A stretch of 64,000 nt of DNA from Eubacterium limosum (GTDB lineage: Bacteria > Bacillota > Clostridia > Eubacteriales > Eubacteriaceae). The position numbers and the translations under genes were made by a program. The notes beneath the pieces were generated by a model. The model was given only the letters and a program-made list of their open reading frames with translations, was not told the DNA's origin and did no database searches. Position 1 is the first letter of the stretch. The number at the start of each line of letters is the position of its first letter. The stretch spans positions 1,240,001-1,304,000 of the forward strand of contig NZ_CP019962.1 in NCBI RefSeq assembly GCF_000807675.2. Direction: 5' to 3'. This document shows, piece after piece, positions 17,139 to 26,496 of this stretch.

Positions 17139-18992
17139 GTGAGAAAGTACATCAATCAGATATGGAGTATCAGCCTGGCCCTGTGTCTTGTTTTCTGCCT
17201 GACAGCCTCTCGGGTACAGGCAGAAGAAAAGAAGGTCATCCGGGTTGCCTTTCCTGAGCAGGCGGGGTTTTCATCCACCAATGCTGCGGGAAACCATTCG
17301 GGCTATACCTATGAGTTTTTAGAAGAAATTGCAAAATATACGGACTGGGAGTATGAGTTCATCACCGGAGACGGCAGCGATGAGAGCCTATTGAAAATGA
17401 TGGAGGATCTGAAAAACGGCGAGATTGATATTATGGGCGGCATGGTATCCACGCCGGAACTGGCCGAGGATTATGATTTTCCAGAATATAACTGCGGCTA
17501 CAGCTACTCCACTTTGTCGGTGTTAAAGGATAATGAGGATATCAACGCAACCAACTATTCAACTTTTAATAATATAAAGGTGGGGGCACGCAAGACCGCA
17601 GCCCGAAGAATACAGGCCTTAAATGAATTTTGTAAGGCCAATGGGATTACCCTGGAAATCATCGAATATGATAACAGTGATGATGCACTGCACAATGCTT
17701 TGAAATCGGGTGAGGTGGACGCTCTGCTGGGGCCGGACGTCGCCATGGGTGACGATGAGCGTATTGTTGCGCGGTTTGACGGGCGGCCCTATTATTTTGC
17801 GGTCACCAAGGGCAATACCGAGGTGGTCAGCGGTATCAACTCCGCCACGGCGATCATCAATGAGCAAAACCCCAACTACGCCACCGAGCTTTACATGAAA
17901 TATTTTAACAAGAATAACCAGCAGGTTACCCTGGAGAGCTTTATCAAGGCCAACCCCACTGAGAGTATTGTGGCAGCGCTGGGTATCGGTCTGGTGCTGG
18001 CCGCAGTGGTCGGTATGACCATGTATATCCGTATGCAGCGAAACCAGCAGCTGCTTTTGAATTATGAGCGGTACCGTATTCTGTCAGAGATGTCCAAGGA
18101 ATTTATTTTCGAGTATGACTACCGTGAGGACAGCATTGTGGTATCCGAGCAGTTTGCCAATACCTTTGGCGGAAAGTCACAGGCCGATCATTTTTTTTCC
18201 GCAATCCTGAGCAAGGAACTGGATACCAATGAAAGCGCCCGCTTTTTTGCGGGCTTGATAAAACGGCGTCCGCCTGAGGAGGCGCGCTATGAGGTAGAAT
18301 ACAAAACCAAAGTGTCTTCTGGAAATAAAGAGTGGGTTCGCGCCACCAGCATGATCATTTTTGACAGGCATAACCAGCCCATGCGGGCCATCGGCAAAAT
18401 CATCAACATCAATGATGAAAAATGCGAAAAAGAAGCGCTGATCAACCAGGCGCACCGTGACGCCCTCACCGGGCTCTATAACCGCAAGACCTTTGAAGAA
18501 CGGGTGAATACCTATCTGCAGGAACGCGGCGATGAAGAAGGCGCCATGATGGTCGTGGATCTGGACCACTTTAAAACCGTCAATGACACCCTGGGCCACC
18601 AGGGCGGCGATGAGGTACTGGAAGATCTCGCCCGGGAAATGGCTGCCTGCTTTGGCGAAGAGGCCATTTTAGGCCGTCTGGGAGGCGATGAATTTCTGGT
18701 CTTTGTGAGAGACATCAAAGCTTGTAAGGACAAGCCTGTAAAGACTGCCAGAGCGCTCTGCCAGGTCATGAACCGCTGCTATGAAAGAAACAGCGGCCGA
18801 ACTGAGGTCTCTGTGAGTGTCGGGCTTGCCTATTCCTTCAGAGACAGCGCTTTTGAGACGCTTTACGGCATGGCCGACGAGGCGCTTTACTATATGAAGG
18901 ATCACGGAAAAAACAACGTTAAGGTTTATGACGCGTCCGTAAGGGATGCTTTGGGTAATAATGATAACAATACACGAAAAGGAGCATTTTGA
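17139..18992 (+). CDS. Diguanylate cyclase with extracellular solute-binding sensor domain
   Basis: Predicted membrane receptor that makes c-di-GMP in response to a small extracellular ligand. 617 residues, GTG start behind GGGAGG. A signal peptide or first membrane helix (SLALCLVFCLTA) is followed by a periplasmic-binding-protein type 3 domain (about 30-265), a membrane helix (about 275-298, GIGLVLAAVVGMTMYI), a PAS-like region and a GGDEF domain. The catalytic motif GGDEF is intact (about residues 515-519, GRLGGDEFLVF). No RxxD inhibitory site is seen at the expected place five residues upstream. Amino-acid-like ligands are typical for this sensor fold; the real ligand is unknown. It is one base upstream of the DJ-1/PfpI gene. 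Confidence 0.92.
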   Translation: MRKYINQIWSISLALCLVFCLTASRVQAEEKKVIRVAFPEQAGFSSTNAAGNHSGYTYEFLEEIAKYTDWEYEFITGDGSDESLLKMMEDLKNGEIDIMGGMVSTPELAEDYDFPEYNCGYSYSTLSVLKDNEDINATNYSTFNNIKVGARKTAARRIQALNEFCKANGITLEIIEYDNSDDALHNALKSGEVDALLGPDVAMGDDERIVARFDGRPYYFAVTKGNTEVVSGINSATAIINEQNPNYATELYMKYFNKNNQQVTLESFIKANPTESIVAALGIGLVLAAVVGMTMYIRMQRNQQLLLNYERYRILSEMSKEFIFEYDYREDSIVVSEQFANTFGGKSQADHFFSAILSKELDTNESARFFAGLIKRRPPEEARYEVEYKTKVSSGNKEWVRATSMIIFDRHNQPMRAIGKIININDEKCEKEALINQAHRDALTGLYNRKTFEERVNTYLQERGDEEGAMMVVDLDHFKTVNDTLGHQGGDEVLEDLAREMAACFGEEAILGRLGGDEFLVFVRDIKACKDKPVKTARALCQVMNRCYERNSGRTEVSVSVGLAYSFRDSAFETLYGMADEALYYMKDHGKNNVKVYDASVRDALGNNDNNTRKGAF

Positions 18993-18993
18993 A

Positions 18994-19509
18994 ATGTCTA
19001 AAAAAATTATCGCACTGATCAGCGACGACTTTGAAGATCTGGAATTATGGTATCCGGTACACCGCCTTCGCGAGGAGGACGGCGTGACCGTCGATGTGGT
19101 AGGCGAGGAAAAGGGTAAAACCTATATTGGAAAATACGGTGTGCCCTGCGTGTCGGACTACCGCTTTGACGAAATCAATCCTGACGAATACGACGGGATT
19201 CTGGTGCCTGGCGGCTGGGCGCCGGATAAGCTGCGCCGATTCCCGGTCGTTCTGGACATGGTACGGGCCATGGATAAAGCCGGCAAGCCCATTGGGGAAA
19301 TCTGCCACGCGGGCTGGGTGCTCATCTCCGCTGGTATCCTGAAAGGGAAAAATGTCACCAGCACCCCAGGCATCCGGGACGATATGGAAAACGCGGGCGC
19401 TATCTGGCACGACACCCCGTCCATTGTCGACGGACATATTATTTCCGCCAGACGGCCACCGGATCTGCCGCAGTATATGAAGGATTACATCAAGGTTTTG
19501 ATGAAGTAG
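18994..19509 (+). CDS. DJ-1/PfpI family protein (type 1 glutamine amidotransferase-like)
   Basis: 171-residue protein of the PfpI/YhbO branch of the DJ-1 superfamily; members act in protein or nucleotide deglycation, chaperoning or proteolysis. The reactive cysteine C104 and adjacent H105 sit in the nucleophile elbow EICHAGWVLISAG; VPGGWAPDKLRR precedes it. The ATG start follows AAAAGGAG and lies one base after the cyclase stop, so the two are co-transcribed. The reason for that pairing is not clear from sequence. Confidence 0.9.
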   Translation: MSKKIIALISDDFEDLELWYPVHRLREEDGVTVDVVGEEKGKTYIGKYGVPCVSDYRFDEINPDEYDGILVPGGWAPDKLRRFPVVLDMVRAMDKAGKPIGEICHAGWVLISAGILKGKNVTSTPGIRDDMENAGAIWHDTPSIVDGHIISARRPPDLPQYMKDYIKVLMK

Positions 19510-19513
19510 AAAC

Positions 19514-19570
19514 CAGGTCCCGAAATCCCGAAAATCTAAAAACGGTTTTCAGAATTTCGGGATTTTTTTA
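19514..19570 (+). terminator. Terminator (CCCGAAATCCCGAAAA family)
   Basis: GTCCCGAAATCCCGAAAA pairs with TTTTCAGAATTTCGGGA and is followed by TTTTTTTA. It ends the cyclase/DJ-1 unit before the pilB promoter. Confidence 0.85.
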
Positions 19571-19595
19571 CTATCATTCACAATTGTGGTATAAT
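19567..19595 (+). promoter_or_regulatory. Promoter of the pilB-pilT operon
   Basis: TTTACT (19567-19572), 17 bases, TATAAT (19590-19595), about 33 bases upstream of the pilB ATG and directly beyond the preceding terminator. Confidence 0.65.
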
Positions 19596-19627
19596 ATACC
19601 AATTATAAAGCGTTAAGGAGTAGAAGC

Positions 19628-21304
19628 ATGAAGAACATCCGTATAGGGGATATACTGGTCGGTGACGGCTATATTACAGAGGGGCAGCTTCAGGAAGCCC
19701 TGGCCTATCAAAAGGTGGATAAGAGCAAGCGTCTGGGCGCGATCCTGGTCGATTACGGTTACGTGACAGAGAGCCAGCTGCTGGGGGCGCTGGCAAAACG
19801 TCTGGACCTTCAGGTCATCAATCTGATCCAGATTGAGGTAGATCTGGAGGCAGCCGCTAAAATACCCAAAAATATTGCACAGAAGTACACCCTTATCCCA
19901 ATAGGGTTTTCAAACGGCCATTTGCTGGTTGCCACCAATGACCCGCTGGATTTTTACGCCATCGAGGATCTGCGCCTGATCACCAATATGCCCATTGACA
20001 TTGTCCTGGCCGAAAAGGACGCCATTCTCAAGGGTATTGACAGCAGCTATTCGGAAATCGAGGCCCGCCAGGCGGCCACCAGTGCCAACGAGATGGCCGA
20101 CGATATGGAAACTGTCTCCATCGTAGAGGACCTGGACGCCGCCGGAGATGACGCGCCAGTGGTCAACCTCATCAATACCATGCTCATAAAGGGCTATAAT
20201 ACCGGCGCCAGTGACATTCACATCGAGCCCTTTGAGGATAAAACCAACGTGCGCCTGCGTATTGATGGCCTCATCGTCGATTACCTGACACTGGCCAGCG
20301 CTCTGCACCAGTCCGTGATCGCCCGTATTAAGATATTGTCAAACCTGGATATTGCCGAGCGGCGTCTGCCCCAGGACGGCCATTTTCGCGCCCGGATCAA
20401 GGGCATTGAGATGAATATCCGTACCTCAGTCATCCCGACTGTCTACGGTGAGAAAGCCGTTCTGCGTTTCCTGAACCAGAACACCAAGCTCGACCATTCC
20501 GGCACCTTTGGCATGAACGACGACAATTACGCCCGCATGCGCCAGATCCTGCAGAGCCCCCACGGCATCATCTATATCACCGGGCCCACCGGGAGCGGTA
20601 AAACCACCACCCTGTACATGGTTCTGGAAATGCTCTCGAGCAAAAACGTCAATATCTGTACCATTGAGGATCCTGTAGAACGGAATCTGGACAGCATCAA
20701 CCAGACACAGGTGAACAACGTGGCCGGCCTTACCTTTGAGAGCGGCCTGCGCTCCCTTTTACGGCAGGACCCGGATATCATTATGGTCGGTGAAACCCGT
20801 GACTCGGAAACCGCCAACATCGCTGTGCGCGCCGCCATCACCGGGCACCAGGTGCTCTCCACCCTGCATACCAACGACGCCGTGTCCACCATTGTGCGTC
20901 TGGTGGATATGGGGGTCGAGCCCTATATGGTTGCCAACTCCCTGACCGGGGTTGTGGCCCAGCGCCTCGTCAAGAAAATCTGTCCGGACTGCAAGGAGGC
21001 CTACAGCCCCAGCGAGGCCGAGCGGGAGCTTTTGGGCAGGGATATACCGGTGCTGTACCGCGGACGGGGCTGCCACCAGTGCAACCACACCGGCTATAAA
21101 GGCCGTATCGCCGTCCATGAAATTTTAGCCATCGACAAAACCATAAGGAACATGATTTCCAGCCAGTCCCCCATCGAGGATGTCTATGAGTACGTGGCGG
21201 CAGGCCACAAAACCACCAGCCTCCGCCAAAGTCTGGTCGAGCTGGTAGAACAGGGCGTGACAAGCATGGAAGAACTGCTGAAGGTTACGTATTACGTTGA
21301 ATAA
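19628..21304 (+). CDS. pilB: Type IV pilus extension ATPase PilB (GspE family)
   Basis: Hexameric cytoplasmic ATPase that powers pilus assembly; 558 residues. An N-terminal MshEN/GSPII_E domain (about 1-150) precedes the ATPase core. The Walker A GPTGSGKTTT is at about residues 319-328; an Asp-box region (CTIEDPVER), Walker B (PDIIMVGETRD) and the His-box TGHQVLSTLHTNDA follow. A tetracysteine zinc motif has CPDC at about 452-455 and CHQC at about 482-485. MshEN domains in some PilB/MshE proteins bind c-di-GMP (established knowledge), which would fit the surrounding genes. It heads an operon with pilT and a GGDEF-EAL gene. Confidence 0.95.
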   Translation: MKNIRIGDILVGDGYITEGQLQEALAYQKVDKSKRLGAILVDYGYVTESQLLGALAKRLDLQVINLIQIEVDLEAAAKIPKNIAQKYTLIPIGFSNGHLLVATNDPLDFYAIEDLRLITNMPIDIVLAEKDAILKGIDSSYSEIEARQAATSANEMADDMETVSIVEDLDAAGDDAPVVNLINTMLIKGYNTGASDIHIEPFEDKTNVRLRIDGLIVDYLTLASALHQSVIARIKILSNLDIAERRLPQDGHFRARIKGIEMNIRTSVIPTVYGEKAVLRFLNQNTKLDHSGTFGMNDDNYARMRQILQSPHGIIYITGPTGSGKTTTLYMVLEMLSSKNVNICTIEDPVERNLDSINQTQVNNVAGLTFESGLRSLLRQDPDIIMVGETRDSETANIAVRAAITGHQVLSTLHTNDAVSTIVRLVDMGVEPYMVANSLTGVVAQRLVKKICPDCKEAYSPSEAERELLGRDIPVLYRGRGCHQCNHTGYKGRIAVHEILAIDKTIRNMISSQSPIEDVYEYVAAGHKTTSLRQSLVELVEQGVTSMEELLKVTYYVE

Positions 21305-21324
21305 ATAAAAGTGAGGTAAAACAC

Positions 21325-22374
21325 ATGCCAACCATCTTAGACCTAATAGCCTACGGCCGCCAGACGGGCTGTTCGGATATACATTTGACGGCGGATCTGC
21401 CGCCAGTGTTCAGGAGCAACGGGGTGCTTGTCAAAGGCCCCTTTGAAATGAGCAAACAGGAAATCGGGGAGATGATCATCGGGATGCTCAGTGAGATGAA
21501 CCGTGAGAAAATAAAGCGGGGAGAGGACGCGGATTTTACCTTTGTCACGCCGGAGGGGCTCAGACAGAGAGTTAACGTGTACCGCCAGCAGAATGAGCTC
21601 TGCGCTGCCGTTCGCCTGCTCAACGACACCATTCCCACCTTTGAGGAGCTGGGTCTGCCGCCCATTATCCGCAAGCTTGCCGCTGAACCGAGAGGGCTGA
21701 TCCTGATCACCGGGCCGACCGGGAGCGGGAAGTCCACCACACTGGCAGCCATGATCGACTATATCAACATCAATTTTGCCAAGCACATTATCACCATTGA
21801 GGACCCGGTGGAATATCGTCATTACCATAAGCTGAGCATGATCCACCAGCGCGAGGTGGGAGTGGATGTAGCCTCCTTTGCCGACGCGCTGCGCTCATCC
21901 CTGCGCGAGGACCCCGACGTTATTCTGGTAGGGGAAATGCGTGACTACGAAACCATCTCAGCCGCTGTAACCGCCGCTGAAACCGGACATCTCGTGCTGT
22001 CTACCCTGCACACCATCGGGGCTGCCAACACAGTGGACCGTATTATCGACGTGTTTCCGCCCCACAGCCAGCAGCAGATAAGAACACAGCTTGCCAGCAC
22101 CCTGAAGGGCGTCGTGACCCAGCAGCTTGTGCCGCTGGCCTCCGGTGAAGGCCGAATGGCAGCCCTCGAGGTGATGACAGGCACCGACGCGGTGCTCAAC
22201 CTTATCCGTGAAAACAAAACCCATCAGCTTTCCTCAGCCATGCAGACCGGCAGCCGGGACGGTATGAACACCCTGAACAGCCACTTGGCCAAGCTGGTAA
22301 AAGAAGGAAAGATCGGCTTTGATACCGGCCTCCAGTGGTCGTCTGACAAAAACGAGTTTAACCAATACTTTTAG
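21325..22374 (+). CDS. pilT: Type IV pilus retraction ATPase PilT
   Basis: Hexameric ATPase that disassembles the pilus and drives twitching motility; 349 residues, the usual length. Walker A GPTGSGKSTT is at about residues 130-139, Walker B is DPDVILVGEMRD, and the His box TGHLVLSTLHT is followed by DRIIDVFPPHSQQQIRTQLA, diagnostic for PilT. The start ATG follows GTGAGG, 20 bases after pilB. Its presence indicates dynamic, retractable pili. Confidence 0.95.
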   Translation: MPTILDLIAYGRQTGCSDIHLTADLPPVFRSNGVLVKGPFEMSKQEIGEMIIGMLSEMNREKIKRGEDADFTFVTPEGLRQRVNVYRQQNELCAAVRLLNDTIPTFEELGLPPIIRKLAAEPRGLILITGPTGSGKSTTLAAMIDYININFAKHIITIEDPVEYRHYHKLSMIHQREVGVDVASFADALRSSLREDPDVILVGEMRDYETISAAVTAAETGHLVLSTLHTIGAANTVDRIIDVFPPHSQQQIRTQLASTLKGVVTQQLVPLASGEGRMAALEVMTGTDAVLNLIRENKTHQLSSAMQTGSRDGMNTLNSHLAKLVKEGKIGFDTGLQWSSDKNEFNQYF

Positions 22375-22392
22375 GTAAAGGAGAAAATCACC

Positions 22393-25300
22393 ATGAGCAA
22401 TGAACAGCTTTCTGTTTTGGAAAAGAAAATAGAACGCTATGGGATTATCCTGGAAACCACCGGCGATATCATATTTGATTATTATATCGACGAGGACCGG
22501 ATGCTGTTCGACGAAGCCAGACTGGAGAACGGCCAGTATGTGCATTACCCGCTGGTGGTGGACCGTTATACCGAGGCGCTGCACCTGGGCAATCTGGTGC
22601 ACCCCGATGATATCGAGGAAACCATCCGGCTGGTCAACGGCCTGACTGCCCAGGCCATTGTTATCCGTGTGACCCGTCCCGACGAAGCGGACGGGCGCTA
22701 CCACTGGACCCTTGTCCGGGCCGCCACTGTCCGTAACAGCGAGGGCAGAGTGACAGAGACAGTGGGCATCATGCGGGATATCGACGACCAGAAGCGCAGG
22801 GAAGACCGATTGATTGAGGAATCCCGGTGCGACCAGCTCACAGGGCTCTATGACAAAAAATGGACCCGTATAAAAATTGGTGAGGCTCTGGACGCAAACG
22901 CAGAGATGGATAAAGGTATCCTGATGCTGGTAGACATTGACGGCTTTCGCGCGGTCAATGAGAATCTGGGCCATATTTTTGGCGACGCCGTCCTGGTGGA
23001 AACCGCCGAAAAGCTGACAGCCCACGCGGCTCCCGGCGATGTCATCGGCCGCATCGGCGGCGATGAGTTTCTGGTTTACAGCCCTGGCGTGGCAGAGAAC
23101 CAGATTGCTGAGCGGGTGGCCCGTATCCGCCGCATTTTTGACCATACCTTTGAGGGGAAAAGCCAGGCCTACCGCATTTCATGCAGCCTGGGTGTTGCCG
23201 CCTGCCCTAAGGATGGCAGCACCTTTGAAACACTGTTTCACTGCGCTGACCTGGCCCTGAGCATGGCAAAAATGGAGGGGAGAGACCGCTGGTGCCGCTA
23301 CGATGAAAAAATGAGCGGCATGTCTTACCTGAACAGCCATGCCACCAATATTGACGCTGCGGTTTTTCAGAAAAGCGGCATCTCCGCAGAAAACCGGGTA
23401 CTCATCAACATTTTTGAAATCCTGGCCGATTCCAAGGATTTCACCTCATCCATGCTTCTGATTCTGGGCATGATCGGCCGTTTTATCGGCGTGGAACGGG
23501 TCTGTATCTTTGAACAGGAGCAGGAAGGAAAGGAGCTGGTCAACCAGTACAGCTGGTATTCCGGCACTGCTGTCCGCCCAAAGACAGAACGGGTTGGCGA
23601 AGAAGCGCATGCGTATTACAGATCCTTTTTTGATGAAAACGGCCTGTATGTTCTGCCCAGTGTGGACAACTTCCCGGCCCGGGAGCGCGCGTTTTTCAGG
23701 GAAAGGGGCATCTGCTCCGGGCTTTATAAAACATTGGTGGAAAACGGACAGTTTCTAGGGTGTATCGGGCTCTCCGGCAGTCAGAACAACCGTGTCTGGA
23801 ATGAGGCTGAAAAAGAATTCGTCAGCCTGGTGGCTAAGATCATTAGCGTAAACTTGTACAAAGCAAAGCTGCAGACGGAAAACGCCTACGAGAGCCAGGT
23901 GGCCCGCGCCATCGTGGATTCCCAGAGCATCAAAAGCCATGTGGTCGATCCCGAAACCTATGAGCTGCTGTTTGTCAGCGCGTCTCTGAAGGCGGAGCGG
24001 CCAAACGCCCGGGTGGGTAGCCTGTGTTACCAGACCGTCATGGGCCTGGACGCGCCCTGTCCCTTCTGCCGCCTGGAGGAAATATCCCAGGAAACACCAG
24101 ATTTTAACTGGCAGCGCTACATCAGCGGCTGGAACCGCTGGTTTAATTTTCAGTGTCACAGCCTGCAATGGCGGGGCGAAAGAGAAGCAGTGCTCGTCGC
24201 CATGGACGACATCTCCAATTTTGTGGATAACATCCTGTATGTGGATAAGCTTACCGGCATTTCCACCTTCAGCCGTTTTGAACTGGATACCACCGAAATC
24301 TTTGACCATGAAACCGGCAAAGAATATGCCATGGTCACCTTTGACATCGACGAGTTCCGGTACATCAATGAGTTTCACGGCTACAGCATGGGCAACCAGC
24401 TGCTGCGCTATATTTCCGGCGGCCTGGTGGGGGCCATGAGCGGCGCAGAGGTCTGCGCCCGCGTGACTGGCGACGTGTTTGTGGCCCTGGTGGAATGGAC
24501 CAGTGAGGAAGCACTGGTCATAAGGATTATGCAGATGGTCGACGGGATCAACAAGCGGCTGGACTACGTGATACCAGGTATCCGCCTCAACTTCCAGATT
24601 GGTGTCTACCACGCCAGGGAGGGCGAGCGGGATATCGGTAAAATGATGGACAACGCCGACATTGCAAGGAAATCCATCAAGGGCAGCCGTAAGACAGGCA
24701 TCGCCTTTTACAATAAATCCATGGGAGAAAAGATCCTGAAAACCCGTAAAATCGAAGCGCGGATGGAGAGAGCCCTGAGAGATAAGGAGTTTCTCGTCTA
24801 TCTGCAGCCCAAAATTGACCTGGAAACCAGCCGAGTGGTGGGCGCTGAAGCCCTGGCCCGCTGGGTGGATGACCGGGGCAATATCGTGCTGCCCGGGGAA
24901 TTTATCCCCATTTTCGAGAGCAACGGCTTTATTGTCGAGCTGGACTTTTACGTGTACGAGGAAGTCTTTAAAGCTCACTATTACCGCAAAACCAGAGGTT
25001 TGAAATGTGTCCCCATCTCCATGAATATGTCCAGAATCCATTTAAAATCCGGCAACTACATCGAGCGCTTCAGGGCCCTGGCAGACAAATACCAGATCGA
25101 TCCCAGCCTTATTGAGGTGGAGGTGACCGAGACCATCTTCATCGAAAACAGCAGCTATGTCAAACGGCTGGTCAGCGAGCTGAGAAGCGACGGTTTTAAG
25201 GTCTCCATCGACGATTTTGGCTCAGGCTATTCCTCATTAAATCTGCTGTCCGAAATCGACGTGGATGTGCTCAAGCTTGACCGCTCCCTCTGCCGCGAAG

Positions 25301-25509
25301 AAAACCTCTCGCCCAAGGAACGGGTCATCCTCAAGAATATTGCCGCCATGGCCAAGGAGCTCGACCTCCAGGTGCTGGCTGAGGGCATCGAGACCACCGG
25401 CCAGGCCGAATTCCTGAAAAGTATCCAGTGCGACAGCGCCCAGGGCTTCCTGTTTGCAAAACCCATGCCCATGGACGAGTTTTTTAAGAAGCTGGATGGG
25501 GAATGGTAG
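22393..25509 (+). CDS. Dual c-di-GMP protein: GGDEF, GAF-like, degenerate GGDEF, EAL
   Basis: 1038-residue cytoplasmic protein with no membrane segment. A PAS-like N-terminus (about 15-135) leads to an intact GGDEF domain (GRIGGDEFLVY, about residue 221). A GAF-like sensory region follows (about 330-510), then a segment with CxxC-like cysteines, a second GGDEF domain whose motif is degraded to TGDVF (about 692), and a C-terminal EAL domain with EALAR (about 818) and DDFGSGYSSL (about 940). The EAL phosphodiesterase residues look intact and the first cyclase domain looks active, so the protein could both make and degrade c-di-GMP. It is co-transcribed with pilB and pilT, 18 bases after pilT, suggesting local control of pilus motors. 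Confidence 0.9.
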   Translation: MSNEQLSVLEKKIERYGIILETTGDIIFDYYIDEDRMLFDEARLENGQYVHYPLVVDRYTEALHLGNLVHPDDIEETIRLVNGLTAQAIVIRVTRPDEADGRYHWTLVRAATVRNSEGRVTETVGIMRDIDDQKRREDRLIEESRCDQLTGLYDKKWTRIKIGEALDANAEMDKGILMLVDIDGFRAVNENLGHIFGDAVLVETAEKLTAHAAPGDVIGRIGGDEFLVYSPGVAENQIAERVARIRRIFDHTFEGKSQAYRISCSLGVAACPKDGSTFETLFHCADLALSMAKMEGRDRWCRYDEKMSGMSYLNSHATNIDAAVFQKSGISAENRVLINIFEILADSKDFTSSMLLILGMIGRFIGVERVCIFEQEQEGKELVNQYSWYSGTAVRPKTERVGEEAHAYYRSFFDENGLYVLPSVDNFPARERAFFRERGICSGLYKTLVENGQFLGCIGLSGSQNNRVWNEAEKEFVSLVAKIISVNLYKAKLQTENAYESQVARAIVDSQSIKSHVVDPETYELLFVSASLKAERPNARVGSLCYQTVMGLDAPCPFCRLEEISQETPDFNWQRYISGWNRWFNFQCHSLQWRGEREAVLVAMDDISNFVDNILYVDKLTGISTFSRFELDTTEIFDHETGKEYAMVTFDIDEFRYINEFHGYSMGNQLLRYISGGLVGAMSGAEVCARVTGDVFVALVEWTSEEALVIRIMQMVDGINKRLDYVIPGIRLNFQIGVYHAREGERDIGKMMDNADIARKSIKGSRKTGIAFYNKSMGEKILKTRKIEARMERALRDKEFLVYLQPKIDLETSRVVGAEALARWVDDRGNIVLPGEFIPIFESNGFIVELDFYVYEEVFKAHYYRKTRGLKCVPISMNMSRIHLKSGNYIERFRALADKYQIDPSLIEVEVTETIFIENSSYVKRLVSELRSDGFKVSIDDFGSGYSSLNLLSEIDVDVLKLDRSLCREENLSPKERVILKNIAAMAKELDLQVLAEGIETTGQAEFLKSIQCDSAQGFLFAKPMPMDEFFKKLDGEW

Positions 25510-25526
25510 GAGAGAATATGGTTGTG

Positions 25527-25555
25527 CTTACAATGTGCGCATAATATGCTATAAT
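25527..25555 (+). promoter_or_regulatory. Promoter/operator of the toxin-antitoxin remnant
   Basis: CTTACA, 17 bases, TGC-TATAAT (extended -10 at 25550-25555). The small palindrome GCATAATATGC overlaps the spacer and could be the antitoxin operator. Confidence 0.45.
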
Positions 25556-25586
25556 TTATTTACAAAAACAGATTGGAGGAAGCGCC

Positions 25587-25867
25587 ATGTCGAATAATGT
25601 AAATATCAACGTCCGGATGAATGAAGAACTTAAAAAAAGGCAGAAGTTTTGTTTGAAGAATTAGGGCTGAACATGAGCACTGCGGTTAATATGTTTGTCA
25701 GACAGGCCGTTCGAGAAGGCGGGATTCCCTTTAAACCGACAACAGAGGTATATAACGGAGAGACAATAGCCGCTTTGCAGGAAGCTGAGCGCATTGCAAA
25801 AGATCCTGAGGCAAAAAAATACGCGAGTTTCGCGGAGGTGCTGAAGGAGCTTGAGATTGATGTATAG
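25587..25867 (+). pseudogene. RelB/DinJ-family antitoxin, frameshifted
   Basis: The ATG at 25587 behind TTGGAGGA gives MSNNVNINVRMNEELKK, then the frame shifts at a run of seven A (about 25631-25637) and hits a stop at about 25664. The correct continuation VLFEELGLNMSTAVNMFVRQ lies in another frame and runs to 25867. One extra A would restore a normal ~93-residue RelB/DinJ antitoxin. Either this is a one-base deletion or an A-tract slippage site; a sequencing error in the homopolymer is also possible. Confidence 0.8.
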
Positions 25868-26116
25868 CATTAAGGTGACCAGCCGTTTTAAAAAGGATTT
25901 AAAACATATGCACATAAGTTGCTGGACGAAGTGATTAATAAACTGGTAAAAGGTGAAAAACTCCCCGAAAAGAACAGGGACCATTCCTTGACAGAAAATT
26001 GGGTAAACCATCGTGAATGTCATGTTACACCCGATTGGCTTTTGATTTATAAGGTAGAGGCAGACATTTTAGTGCTCACCTTGACACGGACAGGCTCACA
26101 CAGTGATCTGCTGTAA
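25860..26116 (+). pseudogene. YafQ/RelE-family toxin, disrupted
   Basis: The ATG overlaps the antitoxin end by 8 bases, as in intact pairs, and encodes MYSIKVTSRFKKDLK. A small deletion and frameshift near 25905-25918 follow. The remainder (LLDEVINKLVKGEKLPEKNRDHSL to TRTGSHSDLL) is in a different frame and preserves the C-terminal RelE fold including HRECHVTPDWLLIYK. About seven residues that YafQ proteins normally have in the middle are missing. Unlike the antitoxin lesion, this cannot be repaired by one base, so the toxin is very likely dead. Confidence 0.8.
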
Positions 26117-26173
26117 AAACACATCCCGAAATCCCGAAAAAGGGGCGGCCGCACTAAGTTAAGCAGAAAAAGC

Positions 26174-26326
26174 GTCAAAGGATTGTGAAAGCTTGATGTG
26201 CCTTGCCGCTGTCCGTGGATTAAAAACACCCTCTCTTGGTAAAATGCGACACCTGCGGTGTGCATTTTAATCTCGAACCGGGTGTTCTTTAATCCGCGGA
26301 CAGCTTTTTTTGTACAATCCATTGAC
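26174..26326. repeat. Inverted-repeat element IR-154, copy 1
   Basis: A ~153-bp element whose ends are GTCAAAGGATT and AATCCATTGAC (inverted). Inside lies a second, longer inverted repeat: GCTGTCCGTGGATTAAAA opposite TTTAATCCGCGGACAGC with the CACC/GGTG continuation. The core holds a smaller hairpin AAAATGC...GCATTTT. A second copy in opposite orientation is at 60144-60298. It has no coding capacity and looks MITE-like. Confidence 0.75.
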
Positions 26327-26496
26327 TTAAAACGGGGTCAGTCTGCCTCTGTTTAGTAAGACAGCCCCATTTAAGTTAGTCGCCGGTAATCTTGTTATTA
26401 TGAGAAAAGAATGACGATGGACCAAGTGTACGATTCAGGATGTGTTTATGGGAAAAATATGCTACAACTTAAGAAAAAATACTGATATTGAGGAAA
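26327..26496. other. Spacer upstream of the O-antigen-ligase-like gene
   Basis: About 170 bp with no recognisable gene. It contains GGGGTCAGTCTGCCTCTG opposite AGACAGCCCC, a weak inverted repeat. The promoter of the downstream gene should be here but no strong box is visible. Confidence 0.35.

Noticed and set aside
23755-25041. 428-codon minus-strand frame opposite the GGDEF-EAL gene
   Set aside because: Long antisense frames are common opposite codon-biased GC-rich genes; the plus-strand protein has clear catalytic motifs.
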